Shown piece by piece: positions 11,070 through 24,069 of a DNA stretch of 64,000 nt. The position numbers and the translations under genes are program-made. This DNA is from Nymphaea colorata (taxonomy: Eukaryota > Streptophyta > Magnoliopsida > Nymphaeales > Nymphaeaceae). Every line of letters starts with the position of its first letter. Position 1 is the stretch's first letter. The DNA lies in contig NC_045150.1 of assembly GCF_008831285.2 (NCBI RefSeq), forward strand, positions 16,303,362 to 16,367,361. Direction: 5' to 3'. Under the pieces are notes generated by a model that saw only the letters and a list, made by a program, of their open reading frames with translations, ran no database searches and was not told where the DNA came from.

Positions 11070-13904
11070 GAGAGAAATAAACGAGCAACTCGCTAGAACT
11101 GGAAAAACTTCTCTCTCTTTATATCTCTTGATGTCATGTCACCTCCTCTTGGACCCATCCCATACACTCCCCCCTCCCTTTCTCAATCTCTATATGAGAG
11201 CATTATTGAAGAGAGAGAATGCACACAAACGACAGAGGCAAAATTTATAAAAAGAAAACAAATTAAGAGATAGTACCGGGCGCAATGTATCCCATGGTTC
11301 CAAGGGTGGTGGTAAGAGTCGATGACTTGTGACCAACTATCAACCTTGCAATGCCAAAATCACCAACGTATGCAGTCATGCTTTCGTCTAGTAGCACATT
11401 ACATGACTTCAGATCACAATGAAGTATCGTCTCCGAGTAACCATGGTGAAGATACTCTAAAGCACAAGAGACATCAATATGATTTCCAATCTTTCGGAGA
11501 GATTCAAGTGATGGGCACACGAATGTAGATAGACTTCTAGGCTGCCAGGGGCATGTATTGGAGAACTAAAGCTTTGAAACCTTCATTAGAGCAAGACCTA
11601 ATAATGACTTTAACAAGGTTTCGGTGCCTGATTTGGTGCAAGATAGTGCATTCAATGTCAAAACTTTTAGATGCTCCCTCAAATAACAAATTAAGGACCT
11701 TAACCACCACTGTCGTTCCATCTGCTATAATTCCTTTGTACACTGAACCAAAGCTTCCACTCCCAAGAAAGTTTGCTTCACTGAAATTGCTCGTTGCATG
11801 CAATAGCTCTCTGTAAGAAATCATTGGGAGAGTAATTCCTGGTAATCTTTCAATGTTTCAGGACGTTTCGACAACCCCTCTTTCTATAGCATGAGATACC
11901 AATGAGCAAACAATGACCAAAAGTGCTGAGCCTCCAATTGCACAAGCGGCGATGACTCTAACCGCATTGCTCTTACATTGCGTCTCTGTTTTGTCTAAAC
12001 ACAATGGGACATTGATTTTGGGAGCTCCACATAGTGCATAGTTCCCTAGGAACGATTGGCAGAAAGGTTTGCAAACTTTCCATGACTTGGAATCTCTCAT
12101 TCCAATAGATTGAAGGACAAGTCCAAGACCTGGATGTGTTGAAGTTTCTCCAATGATTTTGGTATCTCACCGGAAAGCTTGTTGTGGGAAAGGTCAATAG
12201 CTTGAATGTTTACCATGTGATCAAGTTGTTGAGGAATGTGACCATCAAAAGTGTTCTAAGAGAGATTCAAATGCTCTACCAATTGGAGATTTGATAACGA
12301 TGCAGGCAACTATCCACTCAGCTTTTTGCAGAGATATCCATGTTGATCATCATGGCAAAATTCCCGAGATCAAAGGCAAGTGACCAGTGAAGGAGTTGTC
12401 CTGCAATCTAGCTGCCACAAGTTCTTCAACTCACAAAGACCAGGAGGTAGTGTTGATGACAAATTGTTTGAGCTTAGACTGAGCATTTGCAAACTAGTGA
12501 GATTTTTTATAGAGCTTGAAATTGACCCAGTTAGCATGTTGTGTCTAATATCAAAAGCATACATGCGACCAACTGGTAGATTGATAGTGGCATTGAGCTT
12601 CTAATGCATTTTTGTTAAATTGCAATATCTGTAAGCTGTGCATCTGTCCTATATTTGGTGGAATGAGCCCTTTTATTTTGTTGGAACTCAAATCTAAGGC
12701 AATTAACTTGGTCAAGTTGGCTAGGGCTGATGGGATAGTACTTTCAATCTGATTAGAGGAAAGGATAAGTTCCGACAAGGTGGTTCTTAGGTTTCCAACA
12801 GAGGCAGGAAGAATGCCATTCAAAAGGTTATGTAATAGATAAACTCCCTCTAGCATCCGACACCTGGTGAGGGATGTGAGATTGGAGAGGTCACGGTTGC
12901 CAGGGACATTGGTCAACATATTTCCCCAAAGAGAAAGCCGCCTGAGTTGTGACAGACTACCTTGTTCTAATTGTATCAGACCACTAAATTTATTACTTTC
13001 TGCACTAAGAACTTGAAGTCTCGTACAATTAGAAAGACAAGCCGGGAGAGGACCATCAAAATTGTTTTTACCCATATAGAGTTGTTGGAGATTTGGCAGG
13101 AAGCGGCCAGCATCTTTTGGTAGATGCCCTGTTAGTTGATTGATCGTGAAACTCAAACCCCAAAGAACGGATAGGTTAAACAAGCTCTCAGGCAGTGTAC
13201 CAGTGAGTTTGTTCATTTGCATGCTAAAGGCCTTCAAGTGGGTTAGGCCTCCCAATCAGGAGGATGTTCCCATGTATCTTATTCTGACTGAGAATAAACC
13301 ACTCCAGTTTTGTGAGATTAGCCAAAGCAACTGGAATGGTGCTGGTGAGCCTATTACCTTGAATGTTTAAGTGCTTGATTCTGAGAAACTTCCTAGAAAC
13401 TTTGGGATGCTTCCATAGAATTGGTTATCTCCCGCTGACAGTTTTTGCAGACCTCGACAATGGCTTAGTGTTTGTGGAATCAACCCCTCAATATTGTTTC
13501 TGCTTATAGGAAGATTTTCTAGCAGAGGGAGGTGACTAAAATCAAAGAGAAGGTGACCATGGAAACTGTCATACGAGAGACCAAGAACCTGTAAGGAGAG
13601 ATTGCTGATGTATGGGGAGATAGTACCTTCAAGTGCCTTTCTGGAGAACTTCAGAGCAACTACTCTTTGTAAACCACGAGTGCATGGAACTCCATTCCAG
13701 TCGCAGAAAAAGATGTTGAAATTCCAATTTGATAACACGTTATATGGGTCTCTAGTGATGAGGGATTTGATAGACAACAATGCAAATTGATTAGACACGT
13801 TGCTCAGAGAAACAAGGGCTGAGGGCACTTCCCTTTGGCCGAGAACCACATGAAGGAGAAAACAAAAAGACAACTGGCTGAGGTGACTGACCGGTGGTTG
13901 CCAT
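9399..13904 (-). pseudogene. LRR receptor-like kinase, locus B (LRR-XII/Xa21-like), broken
   Basis: Exon 1 is 11277-13904 and exon 2 is 9399-9686, joined by a phase-1 intron after GYIAP. The start at 13904 gives MATTGQSPQ, as in loci C and D. LRR parts read TDHxLxxNxLTGTLPESLFN-type repeats between 12370 and 13873. The kinase has an intact G-loop (GSGSFGSVYKG), the VVVK lysine, HCDLKSCN (non-RD, cysteine before the aspartate) and DFGIAR. Lesions are clear: a frameshift in the signal peptide shortly after the start, breaks in the LRRs near 13255-13367 and 12551, a frameshift between the N-lobe and C-lobe frames near 11540, and a roughly 74-base deletion in exon 2. The deletion joins VYSYG to WVAEAF and removes LLLEVFTRRKPTDEQ. 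The family acts as plasma-membrane immune receptors; this copy cannot encode one. Confidence 0.85.
9928..11064. repeat. Microsatellites within the locus B intron
   Basis: (TA)n tracts lie at 9928-9975, 10395-10427 (followed by a GA tract) and 10993-11026 (followed by (GA)n to 11064). A CA/TA tract lies at 10811-10838. The intron sequence around the first tract recurs in locus E (33100-33190) and locus D (52400-52510). The second and third tracts correspond in position to those near the donor sites of C and D. Confidence 0.9.
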
Positions 13905-14520
13905 GCCTGTCCAAATTTCTACAAAACATGCACATACAGAAGAAGAAGCTAGGTCTTTAATTTATGTATGGATTTACTTATAGTAAATTTGTGTGCTTCT
14001 TTACAAACAGAAGAAGACTCAGGGTCTACTACTTCACAATTCCAAATCCAGCAGCACGACTAATGGTTACATCAACGAGACTTTTCCTTGGCCGCCTTAT
14101 ATTTTTCTCCTTTACCAGTTTTCCACTCGATTCAGTCCCAAATCAAAGTTGTCAATTTGAACTTTTTTTTTAAAAGATTCCCAAAGCTGCGCTTCGACCA
14201 TGTTCACAAAGGTTGTTTTTGCCTTTCAAATGGAGAGGTTTTTTTCAATGAAATATAAAAATCAAATAAATGAGAAATTAATAAGGCAACATTAAAAAAA
14301 TAGATAATAAATAAATAAGAATTAGAAAGTGGAAACAGCAGTTTGACAATAAGAAAGAGTGAAAAAACACCTAAAGTGAAAAAAAGGAAAAATGAGAATA
14401 ATGCTAAAAAACATGTTTTTTTGCTATGGCATTTTTTTTTTCAAAAATGAAACGGCAGTTTTTGTCTTTTTATTAGGTTGACTTATTTTTCACACATTTA
14501 ATGCTTTAAAAAAATGTGTT
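13905..14520. repeat. 5' flank of locus B, shared with locus A
   Basis: Upstream of the start codon the sequence matches 19848-20540 upstream of locus A closely, including CAGTCCCAAATCAAAGTTGT and an A-rich tract with CGGCAGTTTTTGTCTT. It would hold the promoter and 5' UTR, but no convincing TATA box could be placed. A and B share this flank more closely than either shares it with C or D. Confidence 0.55.
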
Positions 14521-16350
14521 TTTTGTCTGCCTACCAGCCCATATCACACGGTCGTGTTATAAAACTACTCCCTTGAAAAGAATGCGATATTGCTTTCTTA
14601 TTTCCAGACTTTGCATTTTCGGCACGGTCTTTGATCTGCACATCGAATTCCTTAATTGGTACAATAGATTACATCAACAAGATTTTGTTTTACCTTGGCA
14701 ACCATATTTTCAATATCATACTCTTTTGGCCTGTTTTTTCGACTCTAGCTTTTTTTTAATTTTAATTTTTTTTTTAACTGAATTGAGTACACTGCATATA
14801 GTGGAAGGAACATTAACAGCGGAACTATGCCGACCGATCAGATGATCGATGTTACCAGCAGAGACATTGTTTCCAATAAATGCTTCAGTTCTGTGGTCAA
14901 CTCAGAAGCACTATCCTCGGGCTGCACACCTGGAGTCGTTGCTGGGCTCAAGATCGAGTCGAGCTGTATAAGACCAGCAAAAGGTTGACTCGATAGACCA
15001 AAATCGTGGCTTGAGCTTGACTCGAGCTGTACAAAATCAGCAAAAAGTTGACTCAATAGACCAAATAGTGTCTTGAGTTTGGCTTGTTTAAGTTCCTTTA
15101 CCAACTTTTCCTTCAATTTCTTTGTTTTAAATTTGAAAATTAAGAAAAAGCTAAATTAAAGAAAATAGAGTCAAATTCATGTAACTCGAACTAGACTCTT
15201 TATAAACTTGAGTTATCAAATCGAGCATAACCGAACAAGCTCGAGTCGCGCTTGAGTTAGCACTAAGTTAAGGGTTAGTGTGTGCTCACGAAGAGAAGTG
15301 AAACCATGAACAAGTTAACTTCCAGCTTTTCCTGTTTCAAAAGAATATTTCTTTTACTCAGCAATCGTGGGAGGGCAAGGTGTATATCCCTGTGGTTTTT
15401 TGTTAATATAAATGGTGAAGGCACTAATTTTTTCAAATAAGTTGATATGAACATTTGAAAGTTTATTAAATATATGGGGACAATAAGAAAAACAAGATAT
15501 TTGCACTGTTGATTAAGAGTAAACTTCTGCTAGTTACTAAATAGCTTACTTATAATTATTAAGATGAAAGGACTAAAAGTAGTTTCCACATAAACAAATT
15601 AATTAGCTCATTGATTTCCATTATCGGCCACTGTGACAATACCAAATGACATACATACGTGGTTAACTATGTCCCGACCAGTTATGCCCTTTTATTATTA
15701 CATGAAATCATAAAAGATTAAAATCGATGTTGCTTTTACTTAATTATACAATTATTAGGCAAGAAAACATAGGCAAGCGTAAATGTTCATTTAAAGGGTA
15801 CTATTTTTGTAGTTGCCAGATGCTTCCTGGTGGCAATAGGAATTCTCCATTCTGGATCTCGGACTCGATCTGGTTGGATTTCCACCCAAGTCCCATTGTT
15901 GACCTGACCATCGTCATGAAACATCACTAATTTGGTTTTGCAAATCCACTTTGATTAGGTATGTAAATAGATTTAATAAGTTCAATTACCACTTGACCGG
16001 ATTTTGGATCCATTTTTGGTGCAGAAATTTGGAGCAAACGGGTTTAGATTGGTAAGTCTTTCATAAGTGAATGAGAATGGGAGTCCAATGTTCCAGTGGG
16101 ATCCAATAAGGATGTGAAATGAACATGTACATATGAATGTCGGATCTGAATTTGTTTCTTAATTAGGATAGGATATAAAGACCCAACCGATTTGTTTTCA
16201 TAGCAGCAAGTGGAAGGCTAATTCCTACCTTATTAAACATAAGGTTGAAGAGAAAAGGAACTGCATTAGCCAATAGATGTCATATATGTTACCAATAGAA
16301 GCAAAAGCAGGTCCTTTGTTTTCCTTTTAAATGTATAGGATGGTTTTATT
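14520..16350. other. Intergenic region between loci B and A
   Basis: The part at 14650-14800 resembles the ATTACATCAACAAGA module found in the receptor 5' flanks and at 30045. A segment at 14940-15250 is rich in CTCGAGCTTGA-like words, as also seen near 4620, 34780 and 46690. No coding region is supported. Confidence 0.4.
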
Positions 16351-16354
16351 TTTG

Positions 16355-19300
16355 TCATTCTTCCAAAAGGGAAGCCTTCCGCCGTATCCTTTTAAGCCTG
16401 ACGATGACCTCTTTCATGTCGATTCTCTCTGTTGGTGCTTTCCTTGAACAGGACAACCCTGTCTCCATGATCATGCGAAGAAGCTCATTTCTAAAAATTT
16501 GCAGTTATTTTGCTTCAGAAGATGACCATCGATGACATCTGAAATTTCAAGCGGAAACGCTTCAGCCACCCACTGCCTCAAAGTAAAGTCCCCATAAAAA
16601 TGTTCATCGGCCGGCTTTCTTCTGGTAAACACCTCAAGTAGAAGAATCCCATAGCTGTAGACATCTGCTTTGGTTGACACCTTTCCATCCACCCTGAATT
16701 CTAATTCATCCACTCTACAAGGTCAGACATGATCATGGCAATAGTAGTAGAGAATGCACATTGTCATTAAAGAGATGGTTTCACAATAAGGAAAGCAGTA
16801 AAAAAATTAGGACGAATTATTTTGTTTTGATTTATGGTGTACATGAAACTCTATTTGTTCTTTCCATGCATTTATAAGAGGAAGTGAAATTTTACTAAAG
16901 AAAGAAACATACTTAAAAGGAAAACTTGCTGGCATTAGGGTATGTGTGTGAACAATTAGGTTTAATTTCACTATCTTAGTTGGATTCAGACTCATATTCG
17001 AATGCAAAATTGGGTAATCATCATCCCCATTAATTTTGCTTATTAATCTATTTTTTCTCTTTTTCATAATAAAATTCAAGTAATCAATAGTCAACGGTTG
17101 GTAATCTAAAATTAAAGCTTCATATTATGAAATTATGGATGTTGATAGAACTTCTTCTCCATTGTAAGCAGGACCAAGTCGTCTAAGAAGTAGTTCAAGC
17201 ATAGAATTTATGATAGGACAAAGAGTTGGTACCTGGCGCAATGTATCCGGTGGTTCCAAGGGTGCTTGTAAGAGTTGAAGATTTGTGACCAACAAGCATC
17301 TTTGCAATGCCAAAGTCACCAACATGTGCTGTCATGTTCTCATCTAGAAGCACATTACTTGGCTTTAGATCACAATGAACTATAGTCTCCCAGCAACCAT
17401 GGTGAAGATATTCTAGAGCACAAGCAACATCAATCATGATATCCAATCTTTGGAAGAGACTCAAGTGATGGCCACCTGAATGTAGACAGACTTCTAGGCT
17501 CCCAAGGGGCATGTATTGGAGTACCAAAGCCTGAAATCTGCACTTGAGCAAGATGTGATGACTCTAAGAATGTTTTGGTCTAATTTGACATATCACATTG
17601 CATTCAATGTCAAAATTTTGATTCTCCATCAAAAAACAAGTTTAGGACCTCAACAGCCACCGTTGTTCCATCTATTAAAATTCCTTTATACACTGAACCA
17701 AAGCTTCCACTCCCCAAAAGATTTGCATTGCAGAAATTGTTTGTCGCTTGAGATAACATTTTGTATGTGATCACTGGGAGGGCAATTCCACGAAATCTTT
17801 CAACCTCCTGATCATGTTTCTCCAACCCCCTCTTTCTATATTTTGCGACATCAATGATTATCCAAACAATGAGTACAATTGCAAAGCCCCCACTTGCTAA
17901 AAAAATATCAACTCTGGGCATGTTGACATTATTGTGCTTCTTTGCTCCATTGAACATACTGGCACATGGAATTTGGGAGCTCCACATAGTGCATAGTTCC
18001 CTAGGAACGACTCAGCAGAACGGTTTGCAAACTTTCCACCACTTGGATCTCTCCTTACAATAGATTGAAGGACAAGTCCAAGACCTGGATGTGCTGAAGT
18101 TTCTCCAACGATTTTGGTATGTCACCGGAAAGCTTGTTATGAGAAAGGTCAATAGTGTCAAGGTTTAACATGTGATCAATTGTTCAGGAACCATCAAATG
18201 TGTTCCGAGGAGATTCAAATACTCTAACATTTGGAGCTTTGATAATGATGTAGGCAACTCTCCACTCAGCTTGTTTGCAGAGATATCAATGATGTCCATC
18301 GTGGCTAAATTTCCGAGATTCAAAGGGAGGTGAATAGTGAAAGAGTTGTCTTGCAAGTATAAAACCAACAAGTCCTTCAACTCACAAAGACCAGGTGGTA
18401 GTGTTGATTTCAAATTGTTTGGGCTCAGATCTAGCCATTGCAAACTAGTGAGATTGTTTATAGAGCTTGAAATTAACCCAATTAGCATGTTGTGTCCAAT
18501 ATAAAAAACATACAAGCGGACCAACTGGTAGATTGATAGTGGGATTGGGCCTTCTGGTGCATTGTCATCAAGAAACAACTGCTGTAAGCTGTGCATCTGT
18601 CCTATATTTGGTGGAATGGGCCCTTTTATTTTGTTGGAACTCAAATCTAGGGAAATTAACTTGGTCAAGTTGGCTAAAGCCAGTGGGATAGACCTTCATC
18701 AGATTAAAGGAAAGCTGAAGTTTCAACAAGGTGGTTGTCAGATTTCCAACAGAGGCGGAAGAATGCCATTCAGAAGGTTTTTTGATAGACGAACTTCCTC
18801 TAGCAGTCGACAGTTGTCAAGGATGTGAGAATAGATAGCTCATGGTTGCCAGGGACATTGGTCAACCTATTTCTGTAGAGGTGCAGGCACCTGAGTTGTG
18901 AAAGACAACCTAATTCTAATGGTATCGGACCACTAAATTTATTGTTTTCTGCAGTAAGAACTCTAAGACTTGTAGCATTAGAAAGAGAAGCTGGAGAGGG
19001 CCATCAAAATTGTTTTCACCCATATAGAGTTGTTGGAGATTAGGCAGGAAGCGGCCAGCATCTTTTGGGAGATGCCCAGCCAGTTGATTGGTCGTGAAAC
19101 CCAAACCCCAAAGATCGGATAGGTTAAGCAAGGTCTCAGGCAGTGTACCAGTGAGATTGTTCATTTCCACGTCAAAGCTGATCAAGTGAGTTAGGCGTCA
19201 ACCAGAGTCCCGTACTGATTGACAATAAACCACTCCAGTTTTGTGAGATTAGCCAACACAACTGGAATAGTGTCTCTGAGCCTATTACCACCAATGCTTA

Positions 19301-19847
19301 AGAGTTTGAGTTCTCGCAAACTGCCTAGAAACTGTGTGATGCTTCCATAGAATTGGTTATCTACTGCTTGCAGTATTTGAAGACCTCGACAATGGCTCAT
19401 GTTGTGGGTTCAACCCCTCAAAATTGGTTTTTCTTATAGAAAATATTCTAACTGAGGGAGGTGACTAAAATCAATGGGAAGATGACCATGGAAACTGACA
19501 TCTGTAAGATCAAGAACCTGTAAGAGGAGAGATTGCTGATGTATAGAGAGAGAGTACCTTCAAGTGCTGTGTCGCTGAGGTTCAGACCATGACCCTTTGT
19601 GAACCAGGACTGCATGAAACTCCGTTCCACTCACAGAAGGAAATATTGGGATTCCAATTTCATAACACATTATAAGGGTCTTTAGTGACAAGGGATTTGA
19701 AAACCAGCAATGCAAATTGATCAATCACGTTGCTTAAGAAACATGGGCTGAGGGCACCTCCTTTTGGCCGAGAACCACAATCAAGGTGAATGAAGAAAAA
19801 CACAAAAGAAAGACAAGCGACTGAGGTGACCGACCGGTGGTTCTCAT
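16355..19847 (-). pseudogene. LRR receptor-like kinase, locus A (LRR-XII/Xa21-like), broken
   Basis: Exon 1 is 17233-19847 and exon 2 is 16355-16700, with a short intron of about 530 bases. The start gives MRTTGRSPQ followed by a hydrophobic signal segment. LRRs are readable in pieces at 18165-18668, 18916-19185 and 19191-19400. Kinase pieces keep [19 protein letters not shown] (non-RD), DFGIAKM and GTTGYIAP. Exon 2 keeps DVYSYGILLLEVFTRRKP and ends with a readable MKEVIVRLKRI tail. Lesions include a frameshift near 19734, a nonsense codon at 19660-19662 within the YNVLSNWN segment, several LRR frameshifts, replacement of the ATP-binding lysine (VAVK becomes VAVE), and a frameshift in exon 2 near 16500. 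It is the only locus with a compact intron lacking the (TA)n tracts. Confidence 0.85.
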
Positions 19848-20600
19848 GCCTGTCATATTTGTTATGTAGAACCTGCACGAACAGAAGCAGAAGGTCTTTA
19901 ATTTATGTACGGATTCACTTCTAGAAAATTTGTGCGTTTCTTTACAAATTGAAGAAAACTCAGGTCTATTGCCTTGGAACATATTGCTTCACAATTCCAA
20001 ATCCAGGTGCACGACTAATGATTACATCAATGAGACTTTTTCTTGGCCGCTCTTATCTTATTTTCCTTTACCAGTTTTCCACTCTATTCAGTCCCAAATC
20101 AAAGTTGTCAATTTGAACTTTTTTTTAAAGATTCCCAAATCTGGGCTTCGACCATAGTCACAAAGATCGTTTTTGCCTTTTAAATGGAGACATTTTTCTC
20201 AACGATGAGCTTAGGAAAAGGATAAAAACAATGGAAAAATATCGTACATTTTTAGAAAAAATTAAATAAACTTGAAATCAGAGAAAAATCAAATAAATGA
20301 GAAACTAATAAGGCAACATTAAAAAAATTGATAAGAACTAAATAAGAATTAGAAAGTGGAAACAAACAGTTTGACAATAGAAAAGAGTGAAAAAAGGCCT
20401 AAAGTGAAAAAAAGGAAAAAAGAGAATAATCCAGAAAAACAAGTTTTTTTGCTATGGCATTTTTTTTTCAAAAATAAAACGGCAGTTTTTGTCTTCTTAT
20501 TAGTTGACTTATTTTTCACACATTTAATGCTTTTTTTTAAAAAAAATGCAACTACTCTGTTGCTTGGTTAGTGCAAATATGGGGATCCATATAATAGCAT
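19848..20600. repeat. 5' flank of locus A
   Basis: The sequence pairs with 13905-14520. It includes the CAGTCCCAAATCAAAGTTGT segment and an A-rich tract ending in CGGCAGTTTTTGTCTT. No separate gene is seen. Confidence 0.5.
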
Positions 20601-21840
20601 GCATAGTTTAGTTTTAACCAACGTAAATGAAGCAAGGATGGGATCAAGTTGAGTACGCTGTATCTTGCTAGTCAAACTATCTCATCAGATTAGTTGGAAA
20701 TATTGGCTGAATCAGCTGATTTCTTCAAATCTCGACTAAATCAATTTGATTCAGTCCCCCTCTTATTGTTTTTTATTAGTTTTTATACATTGTCTGATTA
20801 TGTTTTTTTTAAAAAAAAAATCCAAGTTTAATATTTTTATGTCAGGGAAGGGCACCTTTCTCGCCAGATTCTTCCTGTTACCGTTATGCAGATCTTGATA
20901 AAAATTACATGATAATACACTAGCTTGGATTGAATTATCAAAGTGCAGCATGGCAGGTCGCACTTTTCAACCTGCCATGTCGTAATCACAGGTTCTTTGG
21001 CAATCCATAGTAATTAGTAAAAAAGAGGCAGGCCCGTATCAAGAGAACTGAAAATATGAGGGCCATATTTAGAATTTCTAGAAGAATCAAGCCCCTAAAT
21101 ACAGTTTTTTCCACAAGAGATACGTTCTTTTCATCTCTCCAATGTACTTCATCACATGGAGTTATGTGTCCTATTTACTACCTTACTCTGTTTGAATTAA
21201 TATGGAAAAATGAAGATGTGGTTCTCTTTAAAAAAAAAAAACAAAAATCTGTCAGTTCTTATCTCTGGTGTATAATATTCAAGTTCGTTATAATAAAATA
21301 TTCATTTTCATTTTAGCTTTTCGGCTTTTCAGGGATGAGAATGATATCTGCATGATACTTTGTTACATTAGACAATCAATGGACTATCCTGATTGAGTAT
21401 AAACCCCAAGTTTACAAAAATATATCTTTTTTTTCGTTTTCTTTTTTTGTTTTTGGCTCCCAAATTCAATTTTTTTTTAGAAGCAAAAAAAAAAGAACAT
21501 TTATCTATTTCAGCATAAACAGAATTTTAGACCAATTAAAATCGACGAGACATTCACCATATAATAGCAAGAGGAAGGAAGTCTTGTGGCACCGACAGCT
21601 TAAAGAAACAAATTGAAATATTCATTGTGCCTTTATGTAATTTCTTCCAAATTGTAATTGGAAAGCAGCCTTTAGCTTTTTTAGAGATAGAAATTGGGTA
21701 TTATCATGATCTTGTATACCAAAAATCTTGTAAGCGATAACCATTTTTTGTACTATATATATATATATATATATATATGTTGCTCAAAGGAATCAATAAA
21801 AATAAGTTCTCTCCAGCTTTATCTTTCACCCTTCCTCTGT
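20600..21840. repeat. Module R3, copy 2, with upstream segment
   Basis: The region 20840-21840 aligns with 25880-26830. Shared features are a GGCAGGCCCGTATCAAGAGA segment, a small hairpin (arms 20949-20958 and 20970-20979 with an 11-base loop), and the core ending in AGTTCTCTCCAGCTTTATC. A (TA)n tract at 21753-21779 replaces the TATA-like tract. No coding region is supported. From 20600 to 20840 nothing is recognised. Confidence 0.5.
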
Positions 21841-23193
21841 TTTCTTCTCTAAGTTTTCTCACAAAGCAACAAGATCTTGATGGGTAAGGGAACAATGAAA
21901 TAAGGCAACTATGAGAATGGCAGCTGTAGATAAACTTTTCCAACAGAAAAGTTAGGTAATGGAGACAATCCCTGTGATTGTACCTAGGAACTTGTGAGGA
22001 GTATGACTCATTCTTGGAAGTTTTGTAGTTTCGTCACTTATGATGGCTGTGAAGGGTAAAACCTATAGATTGGACTTAACCATGGCTTCCATGCATGCTG
22101 GAGAATTTGGAAGGTCTCCGTTCATAAAAAGTTTCTTAAACATTGAGGAGAAAAGACCAAAAATTTACGAAAATGGCAACTGAAACTTGCTTAGATTCCT
22201 TACTTAGTCAGACTCTCATACGAGCCAAGATTGGAAGGCTGCATTGGATTTACAGTGCAAATTTCGATTCCCATTCTACCATCTTTTTGGGTATTTGGGA
22301 TTTCCTAAGAAAACAATAAGATGGTGGTGGGACAAACATATAATTTCTGAGCAGCAGCATCTTTAAACGAATTCCCATTCCTACTATTTGTTTTGACCTC
22401 ATAGCCTTACTTTCAATCCAAGCTTTTCGATTCACATCAGTCATGTCAGTGGAAACTTTATTTTAAAGAAAATGGATCGAAAAGTCAGAATTTCGAGACA
22501 CAAACCTTGAAATGTTCAAGCTTTTTACTGTAAATTTCACAGAAAACATGAATTTCATTGCTCCAGACAATCAGAATCCTAATTTTTGACTTCAGCTGTT
22601 ATTTTGGTTATGAACGCGACCAGTCTTTGAAACCTTAATTTAATGTCCAAACTTGGGTGAACTTGGGCCCAATTATATGGAGTAGCCCCATGAGATCTGC
22701 CTCATAGTGAATTGAAAATATGTTAACCATATATTAAGTGTTTTATGAAAGGAAAAAAAAATCTAGCTCCACCCCTGATTCAGAAGAAAAAAAATCCCAC
22801 AAAAATAAAAAAAGAACAGACAAGTCATGGGCTTGGTGCTGGGTGTGCAGGGCACCATTAATCTCTCCATCTGACTATCCGTGTAAATTGTGGCCCCTTG
22901 TTTTGCAGTTACCTCTGTTCGAATTTTCTTTCCCCTGTTGTTATCGAGCCAAGGACACCCTTTGGATCATGTCACCTATGCTATGGAAAAGTGCAGCATG
23001 GCTCGAGCTTGAACGCAAGTTCGAGTTAGCCAGTATTTAACTGTTCCTTTATTGTATATCATTTCTAGCGTAGGCAGCATATCTTCATGGCTAAAATATG
23101 GAATGAATAAAAATTATTACCATTAAAAAGACATGTTTTTTTCCTTTGCATCCTTGTATTGCTGAATGCATCGGAAGAAGCGGCATATATATA

Positions 23194-23271
23194 AAAGAAC
23201 CAGCACCAAAGCAATTACAACAGAACAACTACAAAGAACCAGCACCAACAGAATTGCAACAGAACGACTAC
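23194..23271 (+). repeat. 39-base tandem duplication
   Basis: Two adjacent 39-base units (23194-23232 and 23233-23271) begin AAAGAACCAGCACCAA and differ at only a few bases. The length is a multiple of three and the plus-strand frame stays open (KEPAPKQLQQNNY, then KEPAPTELQQNDY). The frame is short and has no other support as a gene. Confidence 0.85.
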
Positions 23272-24069
23272 CGCAAACAGAATCAGCTTCAAACCAAACC
23301 ATGCAATTGTTGCGACTGGAACCAAAATTTTCAACAAATTAGCCAATATAAATAAATGAACATAGTGCATGGACCATAAGGCTTAGGTCTGTCATACTCG
23401 ATTCATACGTAGAATGAACAAATTGTACATATATCATAAGTTTTTCGTATAGGTTAAGTTGTCTTTTACATACAAGAACTTGCAAGAAAAGATGAAGAAG
23501 TCTTCCAAAATAAAGGCACTGCTTTCTGTCAACAAATATGAACTTTACCGCCTTGTAGATAATAATAATAATCATAGTGGGGTACTAAGTTGAGCAGTAC
23601 TACTTCGAGGCTACCTTTTAATTGCACCTTGAAATATTTTTGATACCCACTCGAAAAGTCCCCAACCCAGACTTTCACTTGGAGTGACCAAATGCATTTT
23701 AAAATAATTTGTATACCCACTCAAACGTGCTCTTCTTCACAATTACAAGATGGTTTGATTCGATAAGAAAGAAGATGAGATGGTTGTAAAAGATACTTTC
23801 GATCTTTTTTATTTGCCTCCTCAAATTGAATACAAGAGAACAAGAACATAGGTCGGATGATTGTCTTTTTAAACAATTTGAGAAGTTTTTTGGTACCTGA
23901 AAGTTTAAGTATCCTTTATAATTATTTGTTTTCAATAAAAAACTCACACTCTGTTGTTCCAAATGAGAAAATGAAGAAAAAAAACAGTAAAAAGGATGAA
24001 AAAGAAAGATAAGTGATTATGGAGTGAGCTTTTTATATTAAACGAGCATTAAGTTAAAAAGTTGAATTC

